Assembly: GCA_033816765.1 (NCBI GenBank)
Contig: CM066295.1
Location: 496,001 to 560,000 of the forward strand
Source: Nothopassalora personata
Lineage: Eukaryota > Ascomycota > Dothideomycetes > Mycosphaerellales > Mycosphaerellaceae
Length of the DNA stretch: 64,000 nucleotides
Reading direction: 5' to 3'
In this document: in pieces, positions 8,610 to 17,500 of the stretch
Layout of the letters: each line of letters opens with the position of its first letter
Numbering within the stretch: the first letter of the stretch is position 1
Translations under genes and position numbers: made by a program
Notes under the pieces: generated by a model
Database searches by the model: none
What the model saw: the letters and a program-made list of their open reading frames with translations, nothing else
What the model was told of the DNA's origin: nothing

Positions 8610-10290
8610 ACCTGAGGACGAGATTGTTGCAGACCTACAACCGGAGGACACGCTTGACCCTGCACTATATGCAAAGTGGTCGGATTGGCTTCATTCTGAG
8701 TGGTATCGCGACGCCTTGCTATACAGACTCACAGGGATTGCACCGAGCGTTGGCCTGCTGGAGCAATCACAACGCCGGCTCACGCGGGAGCTTGCGAAAC
8801 GTATGATCCTGGTGGACAAGGACACTTTCGTGTACATCGGCTACATGGAACGCAACGGCCAAATGGCAACCTGCATTCAGCCACAGCACGTGCAACAAGT
8901 GCTTCATGAGATTCACGAGATGCATGGGCACTTCGCAGACAGGATCTCATACCGTCAAGCGATGGGCCGATACTGGTGGCTATCCAGAGCCAAGGATATC
9001 GCCAAACATTGCTAAAGTTGTCCGGAGTGTCAATTCCTCGGACCTCTAAAGCCCAGCAGAAGTTTGCTGCCGATTCTCGCGATCCAGCCACTTGACATGC
9101 TAGCGCTTGACTTCATCGGCCCTATTACACCCAAGAGTGAACGTGGTGACAGCTACATTTTGATTGCGGTTGATTATGCAACGAGGTTCTTATTTGCAGA
9201 GGCAATGATGAACGCTACGTCGGCCAACGTGCTGGCTTTCGTTCAGCACTTTATTGTCCGGATACTTGGCTGGCCTCGTGCAGTTTACACGGACAATGGC
9301 GCCCACTTCGTCAAAGGCATATTTCCTAAGGTGCTCGAGACCAAGGGAGTGCGACGATTCAATGCTCCAACCTCTCATCCCCAAAGTGTTGGGCTGGCAG
9401 AGCGATATGTACAGATGATCCTGGCAATGATGAAGGCTAGGCTGCAAGCAAGCTCGGACGGACTCTTCCATTGGAATGAATACCTCCCAGACATTACCAT
9501 GGCTGCCAACACCAAATACAGCAAGCTACATGGCTTCACGGCCCACGAGTTGTTCCTTGGACAGAAGCCACACTACAACCTCTCAGACCTCTCGCCCGAG
9601 GTTGATGTCAAGATGGAGACCATTGCCCGCGAGTTGCTGTCCAACCCTCGCTTGTTGGAGCCCGAAGCTCAAGAAGTTGCAGCAGCTGAACGGCTCTCTC
9701 GACTGGATGAGATTCGGTTGCACAGTTTGGAGCAGCGGCTTCATCAGCAACAGTTTTTGGCGGACAAGGACGTCAAGGCATGGCCGGAGCCTAAGCTTGG
9801 GGATGCTGTTCTGATTCGACGCAAGCAACAGGACAATGAGCGTGGCCACAAATTGGAACCGCTGTGGGAAGGCCCATACATTCTTGACAAGCTCACAAAG
9901 AATGGTCAGGCCGGATGGGTGAAGCCCTTGTGGGATGAAGCTCCGCCTTCCAAGTACCACCTCAATGATATGAAGAGATTCATTATCAGAGAAGAGGCCT
10001 ACTCAAAGCGCACAGCCCACAACAACGAGACCATACAACAAGCCCTTCATGATATGGTTCGACGACGACGTCAACGAAAGAAGGACAACGAGGACCGTCA
10101 CGAACGTGGATTGCCACCACTGCCTAAGCTGGATCACCGAGGCACGGTGCTATTTGACAAGGCGACTGGACCTGCGGACATGAGATGGCAGACGCCAGTC
10201 GGGGTGCCGCTGGAAAACCCTGACGTTTTCGAGCCTGACTCTGCATACTGGAGTCGCAAGGCCTCGAACTTCCATGACTTCACTCAATGA
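8588..10290 (+). CDS. Pol of element I, second part: integrase, broken by an in-frame TAA
   Basis: The frame is open on both sides of a single TAA at 9013-9015. Before it lies the integrase zinc-binding region, with histidines in the HEIHEMHGHFA segment near 8910-8940; its cysteines (HC, then SCPEC) sit on either side of the stop. The catalytic core follows with Asp at 9109 (LALDFIG), Asp at 9292 (YTDNGAHF) and Glu at 9400 (GLAERY). There are 35 residues between the last two, the expected DD35E spacing. A GPY/F-like module (LWEGPY) lies near 9862-9880. No chromodomain is visible in the C-terminal tail. The stop is at a TpA that would be CpA before a C-to-T change, consistent with light RIP, but this is inference. 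Confidence 0.8.
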
Positions 10291-10427
10291 TATGTAGACA
10301 TGTATAACCTCAGCCAGGGGTGAGCCTGGGTTGAGAAATTTCCACAACATCCTTTTACACTTGGGCACCGGACACAGCTTACTACAAGAATGGGACTTTG
10401 CAAACATTCCAAGGAGCAGTACCTGGA

Positions 10428-10456
10428 CACCTCCCGATACTTTGCAGCTCGGGGTG
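10428..10456 (+). repeat. Dispersed hairpin, copy 9
   Basis: CACCTC with GGGGTG, six positions paired including one T-G wobble, 29-nt span. Confidence 0.65.
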
Positions 10457-10559
10457 GCCAGAGATATGCCCTAGCCCAGGACTCGAGAATGACCGCTGGA
10501 AATACCACACAACTGAGTCTTTGGGTGTGCGATGCGGCGGACTCCTCGAATGTTGTGGA

Positions 10560-10587
10560 CACCCCGCTCATCGTCCTGCGGAGGGTG
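10560..10587 (+). repeat. Dispersed hairpin, copy 10
   Basis: CACCC pairs with GGGTG; the core reads CCTGCGGAGGGTGGCC. Confidence 0.65.
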
Positions 10588-10611
10588 GCCAACATGCGCA
10601 CAGAACCTGGA

Positions 10612-10639
10612 CACCTCACGCTCCACCCTGCGGGGGGTG
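10612..10639 (+). repeat. Dispersed hairpin, copy 11
   Basis: CACCTC with GGGGTG (one wobble); core CCTGCGGGGGGTGGC. Confidence 0.65.
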
Positions 10640-10730
10640 GCACAAACTATGGAAATCCCTTCGTCACACACTTCACCAAAACTCGACATGTGCTGCGAGC
10701 TGAAACTTGCCTGAAAAGTTGCGCGACCTC

Positions 10731-10747
10731 CTACGGGGGGTGGCCAC
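10731..10747 (+). repeat. Dispersed hairpin, right half only (copy 12)
   Basis: The right-arm core is present as CTACGGGGGGTGGCCAC, but no CACC arm is found at the expected distance upstream. Confidence 0.4.
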
Positions 10748-10999
10748 TTCTGGGAACTTGTTGGTTTTCTCACGAACACCTGTGGATGCTGTCGCCTGAG
10801 CAGGCTCAGTTGAACTTCGGCTTTCACTCACTTGCACGTGCGGCTGCCGCGCTTGTGACGCCTGCACCTTAAAACGCGACATCTTTCTTGTTGTGTTTCT
10901 CGTCGATACAACAACATCACCACGAGTCTGGACTACCACCTGATACTGGAACATCTTTGAGAAGTTATCTGAGCAGTTATCGCGATCGCGCTCGGCGTC

Positions 11000-13459
11000 A
11001 TGTCGCAGGAAACACCTCCGGATGTCACTTCGCAAAGTGAGCGTCGCCCAATTCCGCGGAGAGTTCTGAAGGAACTCCAACAGCAAACCTGGGACTGGGA
11101 CGCAATGGGTCCTCAGCCTGAGATCCAACCAGCGGAAGTTCAGTCACCAGAGATTCCGACACCTGTCGTCCAACATGAAGTTGAGGTTCAGCCTGAGGAC
11201 CAGAGTCAGCCCACACAAGTGAAGCCTCTCGCCGGTCTGGATCCATATGAGCAGAAGTACAGAACTCTTCAACAGTCTGCGCCCACTGAAGCGCCAACAC
11301 TCCCATCAAATGAAGACAAAGGCGAACCAGCAGCAGACAAACCAACTTCCCGCGTCGACAGATCGCGTGGTCTCCATGCCGCTCCATTGGTCACCCCAGC
11401 ATCACTCCTTGCGGGGGGTGGCAACGACGACAAGATTGTCATACCCGCTGCTGCGATTCTTGAGTACCTCAATGACCCAACCGCCTACGACATCTTCTGC
11501 GGAAGGCTACCTGTGGAACGTTTCATCTGGTTGGTTGTGTGCAGATCCGAACTCGTAAAGGCTGGCGTACCTCGCGAGAAGTGGGAAGTGGGCTTCAGGA
11601 CATTCGAAGCCTACAGACGAGTAGCTGACCCGAAGGGGGTGCTCAACGTGACAGACCCATCCTTCTGGACCACAGCACCGGACTACGCAATCACTGAGAA
11701 CATGAGGAAGAGCTTCAGGAAGAGTCTTCAGTTTGAAGTTACCTCTATTCGCGAATGGACTGAATGCGACCGTGTCAAAGTTTTGAAGAAGTTTGCAAAG
11801 TCGCAACCGCTATTACGCTACTCATACCTGGCTATGAGACATCAACAGCTTCTTGATGTTGCTGAGCCGGACACTCAGGTCGTTGCGGCCTTCAAGAAGC
11901 TCTTCCGGGACCTTTTGCGTGTGCACGTCCAAGATGTCGAGGACAACCAACCATTCTGGATCTTCATACCACCAGGAGAAGATGCAGAGCGTCAGTTTTG
12001 GGCGACTCCTTTGCCACACATCAATGACCAGCTGGAGATCGACTACAATGGCAAACTTGTGCGCCCACAGCAGCCCCCAACTCCAGAGCCCACGGCCGAG
12101 GACGAAGACGAGGAATGGGAAGAGGAAGCTGATGGGGAGCCTGCAAATAAGCCTGCCCCTAGGCCTCGACTAAAGAAGACCCCAAAGAAGAAGTCTGCCG
12201 CTTCTCAAGCACCCCCACGCGATCCTACAGATGATGACTTTGCGGACGATGGAAGTCAGGGCTCTGCCCATTCCCAACAGCAGCGACTAGAGAAGGCGCG
12301 CAAGGGTGCTGGCGGTAAGCGCATTCGAGACCGGACTGTGGCGACCAAGGCAAAGAAAGGCCGCGTTGTTATCGAGCGTGATGACGTTCCGGAGGAAGAG
12401 AGGAATCTCGAGCCAGCTGACATTCTGGATTATGTTGTCGGACGCAACAACAAGCCCAGGCTGAGAGAAAACAAGCTGCATAAGCAATTTCCGTGGTACT
12501 TCTCTGCGAAAGGATACTTCTACTCGGACACGAAGTCCATCCTTAAGGCCAAGGATGAAGATGGCAACTATTTGTGCACCGAAGCTGAAGCTGCAGGCAC
12601 GTATGACAAGTCAAGACTCGAGTGGGACGGCATTGCCAACGAGGGCTACCTGACTACCCACACGACTGACGGCCGCGTTCGCAAACGCAAGGTTACGGCG
12701 TATCACCAACCCCACAATCGCAAGAATGGCAAGTTTGCTTCGCACTACAGGGACTTGGCTGACCGACACCTCCGCGGCCTGGGACGAGCTGAAATCGCAC
12801 TTTTCGCCTTGGACGATTACGATGATGTCCAGACAAAGCAGCGCATGCACGCCAAGCGCCTGAAGTTTGAGGCTGCAACACAGGCTGCTGCCAGGATTCA
12901 AGCCGACTACTTCGGTCGTGCTGAAACTATTCGCAAGAAGATGCTCCAGATGGACGAAGACCAAGCAGTGGCAGAGGCTGCGTGGCAGGAGAAGATTGAC
13001 TTCGCTGTCCAGCGCCGCAAGAAGTGGCGGAAGCATACAGAAAAGGCTGAAAAGGAGTGTGCAGACCTTAAGGCCAGACTTGAGACTGACCAGAAGACAT
13101 TCACAGAGACAGAGAAAGTTTTCACCCAGAAGATCGGCCAGCTTCACGGTGAGAATGAAACTCTCAAGGACGACGTGAACATCTTGGAGATACAGGTTGA
13201 GAACTTGGCCAACGCCCTACGCACTTCACTGGGTTTGCAGGATGGTGGTCAGCGCGAGCTCCCTGTGGGCTGGCCGGCCCTGATAGCCCAAGGCAAAGCG
13301 AAAATTGATGAGGACTCTGGTGAGTTCCAACTCATGAGGACCCCAGACGACAACCCCGATGGTGGCATTGCTTTGGATCCAATGGACCCAGAGACCGAGC
13401 GCAGCGACTTCTTTCCCCCTCAACCTTCTGGTAAGAAGGAGGACGACGTTGAGATATGA
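11000..13459 (+). CDS. Intact 819-residue ORF of unknown function in element I, C-terminal coiled coil
   Basis: An uninterrupted ORF from ATG 11000 to TGA, between integrase and the 3' LTR, where env lies in some elements. It has no signal peptide and no membrane segment, so an envelope role is unlikely. In order: a proline- and glutamine-rich N-terminus (about 1-130); a compact globular-looking region (about 145-345, with several Trp, Phe and Tyr); an acidic stretch and then a basic, lysine-rich stretch (about 365-460) that could be a nuclear signal; a second folded-looking part (about 470-600, with DILDYVVGRNNKPRLRENKL); a long charged coiled coil (about 630-745); and an acidic tail. I do not recognise a family. 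Being open over 2.4 kb while pol is broken suggests recent selection or a very recent insertion. Confidence 0.8.
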   Translation: MSQETPPDVTSQSERRPIPRRVLKELQQQTWDWDAMGPQPEIQPAEVQSPEIPTPVVQHEVEVQPEDQSQPTQVKPLAGLDPYEQKYRTLQQSAPTEAPTLPSNEDKGEPAADKPTSRVDRSRGLHAAPLVTPASLLAGGGNDDKIVIPAAAILEYLNDPTAYDIFCGRLPVERFIWLVVCRSELVKAGVPREKWEVGFRTFEAYRRVADPKGVLNVTDPSFWTTAPDYAITENMRKSFRKSLQFEVTSIREWTECDRVKVLKKFAKSQPLLRYSYLAMRHQQLLDVAEPDTQVVAAFKKLFRDLLRVHVQDVEDNQPFWIFIPPGEDAERQFWATPLPHINDQLEIDYNGKLVRPQQPPTPEPTAEDEDEEWEEEADGEPANKPAPRPRLKKTPKKKSAASQAPPRDPTDDDFADDGSQGSAHSQQQRLEKARKGAGGKRIRDRTVATKAKKGRVVIERDDVPEEERNLEPADILDYVVGRNNKPRLRENKLHKQFPWYFSAKGYFYSDTKSILKAKDEDGNYLCTEAEAAGTYDKSRLEWDGIANEGYLTTHTTDGRVRKRKVTAYHQPHNRKNGKFASHYRDLADRHLRGLGRAEIALFALDDYDDVQTKQRMHAKRLKFEAATQAAARIQADYFGRAETIRKKMLQMDEDQAVAEAAWQEKIDFAVQRRKKWRKHTEKAEKECADLKARLETDQKTFTETEKVFTQKIGQLHGENETLKDDVNILEIQVENLANALRTSLGLQDGGQRELPVGWPALIAQGKAKIDEDSGEFQLMRTPDDNPDGGIALDPMDPETERSDFFPPQPSGKKEDDVEI
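11390..11422 (+). repeat. Dispersed hairpin, copy 13, with compensatory change
   Basis: CACCCC pairs perfectly with GGGGTG, so both arms differ from the CACCTC/GAGGTG form and still pair. One wobble and one G-C pair extend the stem. It lies inside the 819-residue ORF. Confidence 0.75.
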
Positions 13460-13528
13460 CCGCCCACACAGCGACGACATCCTCAAGTCTGCAGCACTGG
13501 TGTTGTGGCTTCTCATACAACTTCCGGT

Positions 13529-13561
13529 GCCACCTCGCATTGCTTCCCTGCGGGAGGTGGC
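13529..13561 (+). repeat. Dispersed hairpin, copy 14
   Basis: A perfect 8-bp stem GCCACCTC/GAGGTGGC, core CCTGCGGGAGGTGGCC, nearly the same as copy 5. Confidence 0.8.
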
Positions 13562-13606
13562 CAATTGGGGAGGACCCTTTCCTCTGGACGTCTTGTGGAT
13601 TGGGGT

Positions 13607-13641
13607 GGACACCTCAGCTACTGATGCAGCGGGAGGTGGCC
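13607..13641 (+). repeat. Dispersed hairpin, copy 15
   Basis: CACCTC pairs with GAGGTG, plus two outer G-C pairs beyond one mismatch; core AGCGGGAGGTGGCC. Confidence 0.75.
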
Positions 13642-13776
13642 AGTCTGAGTGACTTCTTTGTGTTGTTTTGGGGTGGATTTGAGGCATGAGTCTACGACAG
13701 CATGGTTGGAGTTATGGCTTATGGTTTGCACTGTTTTGAGCGTGGTTATGGCTGGTTTTGGACCCATCCATTCATT

Positions 13777-13791
13777 GGGGGTGGGGATCCT
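13777..13791 (+). promoter_or_regulatory. Polypurine tract of element I
   Basis: GGGGGTGGGGATCCT lies immediately before the 3' LTR, the position of the plus-strand primer. Confidence 0.65.
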
Positions 13792-13884
13792 TGTGGGGCC
13801 AGTGGCAGTGCAGTCTTGGCACTGGGTACCACTTCCTCCTTCTAGCTAGATAGCTTGTATTCGACATCCACCTTTCACACCACA
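13792..13884 (+). repeat. 3' LTR of element I (93 bp)
   Basis: Identical to the 5' LTR at 2473-2565. It is followed by the second copy of the GCGC target duplication. Confidence 0.95.
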
Positions 13885-13888
13885 GCGC

Positions 13889-13901
13889 TTAGACCGTAAC
13901 A
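13889..13901 (-). repeat. Outer 13 bp of the element A 3' LTR
   Basis: Completes the LTR interrupted at 2472 and ends in CCGTAACA, the complement of a TGTTACGG start. The uninterrupted arrangement survives at 20749-20773. Confidence 0.85.
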
Positions 13902-13915
13902 CTATCCCCCTTCCG
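13902..13915 (-). promoter_or_regulatory. Polypurine tract of element A
   Basis: On the minus strand it reads GGAAGGGGGATAG directly before the 3' LTR. The same tract is found in elements B (31074 onward) and C (39391 onward). Confidence 0.7.
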
Positions 13916-13977
13916 GCCTAGTCTCGTCCCGAGACTAGTTATAACTTTAACGTTTCCCGCTTCGACTATAGGTAAGG

Positions 13978-14520
13978 ATGTCTTCCCTTCTTCCTACTCT
14001 TATCGTGCCCTTAGACGCGTTATCTACTCGAAAACAAAAGAACCGCGTAAACCGCGTCTATCGCCTTAGGGAAGAAGTTATAAAGCCTTATTCTCGGTGT
14101 ACGAAGAATAACCTAGTATACCGTATATATATCTCGTCCGGAAAGTGTTCCCATTGCTATCTTAGTAACGTAGCGCGGTGCGATACGAAGGTAACTAAGG
14201 TAGAATAGAAAAAGCTCGGGGATTAGCGAAAGAAGTTATTAGCCGATCTCGATCGTACGAAGGAGGCTCTTTCGGAAGCCTCGGCGAAAATAATAGAGGC
14301 GCATATAAAGGAGATGCGTCTTCGGAAGCAGTTAGATGCTATTAACCGTAAGGTAGAGGAGGGTCGTCCTCTCGAGGAGCGAGAGATCGAGGAGGAGGAA
14401 GCGGCGGATCGGGAGCTAGTAGCGTAGGGCTTACTGCTCGAACCTATACCTAATTCCGGTCTTACTCTAAGTCCTCTAACTCGGAGCGCTATAGATAGTT
14501 TCGCCGATAATGGGTTCTAG
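13978..14520 (+). pseudogene. Antisense accessory ORF of element A: zinc-cluster and coiled-coil protein, RIP-degraded
   Basis: It runs on the strand opposite to gag-pol, between the chromodomain end of pol and the 3' LTR. ATG at 13978; 181 codons if RIP stops are read through, and the first 76 codons are still open. The N-terminal part has a Cys pattern (YSRC, then GKCSHC, then RCD), with one Cys probably changed to Tyr, resembling a small zinc-binding cluster. The rest is a highly charged coiled coil. Elements B and C carry the same ORF at the same place. I recall similar unnamed proteins beside many fungal Gypsy elements, but their role is not known to me. Confidence 0.65.
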
Positions 14521-14599
14521 GGTTTTCTTAATAGTATAGTAGCGGAACCGGTTAACGGCGCGCTCCCGCTACTTAACGGTAGTAGAAATCTTTTAGTAG

Positions 14600-17500
14600 C
14601 TAGCGGCAATTCGTAAGGTTCGCCTTTAGTTCCTAGGTATTTTCTAAATCGTTGTATCCTTTCTACTTAATAAGGTATCGCTAACCCTTCCTATTTAGTA
14701 TCCTTTCGACCTCGAATTTGTTTTCTACTTCCGGTTCGAAGTAGAAGCTTTCCTAGTAGGGTGTTTCGGCGTACGTAGGTTCTAATAGCGAAACATAGAA
14801 TACTAGGTAGATCTTTGCGTCCTTAGGTAGCCGTAGTCGGTAGTTAACGGGTCCTCGTACTTCTTTAACGAGAAATAGTCCGACTTTTACCTAGTCTAGT
14901 TTTTTAGTCTTTCTTCTTATTTTGAGATTTTTTGTAAGGAGATAGACCTTATCCCCCTTCTTAAGCTAAGGTGCCATTTATCGTTTCTTATCGTATAGCG
15001 TTGCAATTTTATCTTAGTTGCCCTTAACCCTTCGTATTAAGTTTTCGTAGATGGTTTTTATCGCCTCTATAGTTACGATTGCCCTTTTAGCTTATAGATG
15101 TAATCCTTCTTCGCCGAACAGGTTTAGGTACTTTCTATAGTTCGCGAAGAAAGGTGTTTCGTCCGTTATCTTAGACTTATAGTTATTTAGTACTAATTGT
15201 ACTATAGGTAGGAGTGTAACCTAATTGTCCTATGTATAGTTAATGTAGTATCGTAGATATTGTTCTAGGGTTTAATTCATTCTTTCTATTTGCCTATTAG
15301 TTTACGGATAGTAGGCAGTAGATAGCTTATGTTTAATTCCGATTGTGGAAACTAAGGTTTTCTAGTAGTTAGATGTGAATAGCTTATCTCTATCTATAAT
15401 AAAGGCCTTTAGGAATCTATAGTATCGTACGAGTCAATTAAGTACGAGGTGTCCGAGTTGCTCTACATTATACGTTTTAGATGTAGGCATAAAGTATACG
15501 TATTTCGTAAGTCGGTCTACTATAACTAATATTATGTTATACTATTGTCCTATGGTTTAATCCTAGGATGTTAGTAACTTAGTAATAAAGTCTATCGTAA
15601 CTTCGTCCTATAGGTTCGTTAGTAGTGTCCGGAATTGTATCTCGCCGTATTTTACGTGTCTTGCGGCCTTATTCTTCTAATAGTATTCGCATCGTTTAAT
15701 ATATCGTAGTACTTTCTATCGTAACTACGGAAATGCGAAGCTCCTCTAAATAAGTTCTACTGTCTTAGATGTTCCGGGGTGCCCGTAGGTAGGTCCGTCG
15801 TAATATTATCGTATACACTCTTCCTCTCGGTCCTTTAGTACCTAGTATTTTCCCTATGATATTAGGAATTGTTCTTCTATGTCTTAAAGAACACGCACTA
15901 TGTTATTAAACTCCTTTATGTTAGTACTAAGGCTTCCATTAGGATTTGTCTTAAGTACTTGTTACTATACTAGTTCTTTTCCTCCTATATAGTCGCTTCT
16001 TTAGCTTAGTGCGTCGGCCCTACTATTGTCTTTACCGGGTGTATAGCGGATTTTAAACTTATACTAACCGAGCAGTTCCGACTAGCGGTACTGTCTTCTC
16101 GTTAGCTATTTAGTCGTAGTAAAGTAAGTAAGATTCTTATAATTAGAAAGAATCGTTAGCTTAGGTACTCCTTCCGTATATATTCTCTAATACTACATTA
16201 TAGTGACAATAGCGAGAAGTTCCTTATTATAGATGTCGTAGTTTTATTCCGCGGGTAATAGTTTCCTTAAGTAGTAGGCTACTAGGTATCGTTTCCTATT
16301 ATGCTCTTAGGTAAGGCATGCTCCGATAGCTATATCCGATGCGTCCGTTTCGATTTAGACTTCCTTCGTACCGTCGAATAATCGAAGCATTAGTGCTAAG
16401 GCGTATTATTCTTTTAGTTATTCAAATGCTAGTCGTTATACGCTACCCTATGTCTATTTAACATTTTTCCTTATAAGCATCGTTATAGGTATTAATGTCT
16501 TTGAATAGTCCTTAATGAATTTCCGGTTGTAGTTAGCGAGACTAAGGAATGATTATACGTCCTTAACGTATGTTAGCTCTAGCTATTCCCTAATAGACTA
16601 TGTCTTAGCTAGGTCAATCTAGATTCTAGTCGTACTAATAATAAATCCTAAGAATTTAACTTCTTTCTTATAGAATTCGCATTTCTTCGGTACCGTTCGG
16701 AAACCTATTTTAGATAGTCGCTCGAGTACGTCCTAGACTTATCGTATGTACTACTAGAGTGTCCCCTTCGTATAGATAAGGATATTATCGACATAGGCAA
16801 TAACACATACGTCTAGTAGGTCTCTTAGTGTCTCGTTAATTAGGTCTTAGAATGCGGCTAGTGCATTAGTTAATCTAAAAGGTATAACTAAGAACTCGTA
16901 TAGTCCGTATCGAGTCCTAAATGCAGTTTTCCATTCTTCTCCTTCCGCTATACGGATAGTGTAGAAGGCGTCTTATAAATTGATCTTCGTGTACTAGTCT
17001 AATCCGGTTAATCTATCTTATACTTCTTCGATGTTCGGTAGTAGATATCGGTTCTTAATAGTAATCTCGTTTAACTTTCGGTAGTCTTATACGAGTCGTA
17101 GTTTCCCGTTTACTTTTAGAATAAACATACATAGAGATACTACGCTTAAGGTCGATTTCCGTATTCGTCCTTTTACTAGGTTCTCCTTTAGCTATTCTCG
17201 TAGGGTTGTTAGCTCTTTTTCGGACATTTAGTATAGGGGTTCCTATAGAGGCTCTTTCCGTAGCTAAATGTTTATCTTATAATCCTATAGTTAGTGCTTA
17301 GGTAAGGCGTCTTCGTCCTTTCCCTCTTTAAAGAGCCTCTTCTATTTAAGGTACTCTTTAGGGATAGTTAACTCCGAAATGTTAATATCCTTCAATGGTG
17401 CGTTAGGTCTATCAATTCTAGTAACTTCGTAACCCGGCGGCCCTACGCTAGTATCTATCCCGGTTGAAGGTAGTTCTTCTATCCTTCTAGTCGGCGTAAG

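Larger units (their letters stand above)
10291..10999 (+). other. Non-coding spacer of element I, rich in hairpin repeats
   Basis: About 700 bp between integrase and the last ORF. Overlapping short frames exist but none looks like a protein. It holds three complete hairpins and one half copy within 320 bp, the densest cluster in the element. A promoter or splice acceptor for the downstream ORF would have to lie here, but I cannot point to one. Confidence 0.6.
13460..13776 (+). other. Non-coding 3' region of element I
   Basis: About 320 bp between the last ORF and the polypurine tract, G/T-rich towards the end. It contains two well-paired hairpin copies and no credible gene. Confidence 0.6.
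2473..13884 (+). mobile_element. Element I: un-RIPped Ty3/Gypsy-like LTR retrotransposon with an extra 819-residue ORF
   Basis: It is 11,412 bp, bounded by identical 93-bp LTRs beginning TGTGG and ending CCACA, with a 4-bp target duplication GCGC (2469-2472 and 13885-13888). The order is LTR, leader, gag-protease, RT-RNase H, integrase, about 700 bp of non-coding DNA, a long ORF of unknown function, polypurine tract, LTR. RT followed by RNase H and then integrase is the Ty3/Gypsy order. Base composition is ordinary, with abundant CpA/TpG, in sharp contrast to the RIPped DNA on both sides, so insertion came after RIP of element A. The pol region carries one frame change near 8555-8600 and one in-frame TAA at 9013, so this copy is probably not autonomous. 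It contains at least 14 copies of a short hairpin repeat. Confidence 0.93.

Noticed and set aside
10390..10872. A 160-codon open frame between integrase and the last ORF of element I
   Set aside because: It overlaps several hairpin copies, other frames are open as well, and the residues show no domain or bias. I treat it as non-coding.
11000..13459. Envelope protein as an explanation of the last ORF of element I
   Set aside because: No signal peptide, no hydrophobic membrane segment and no furin-like site; the protein is charged and coiled-coil.
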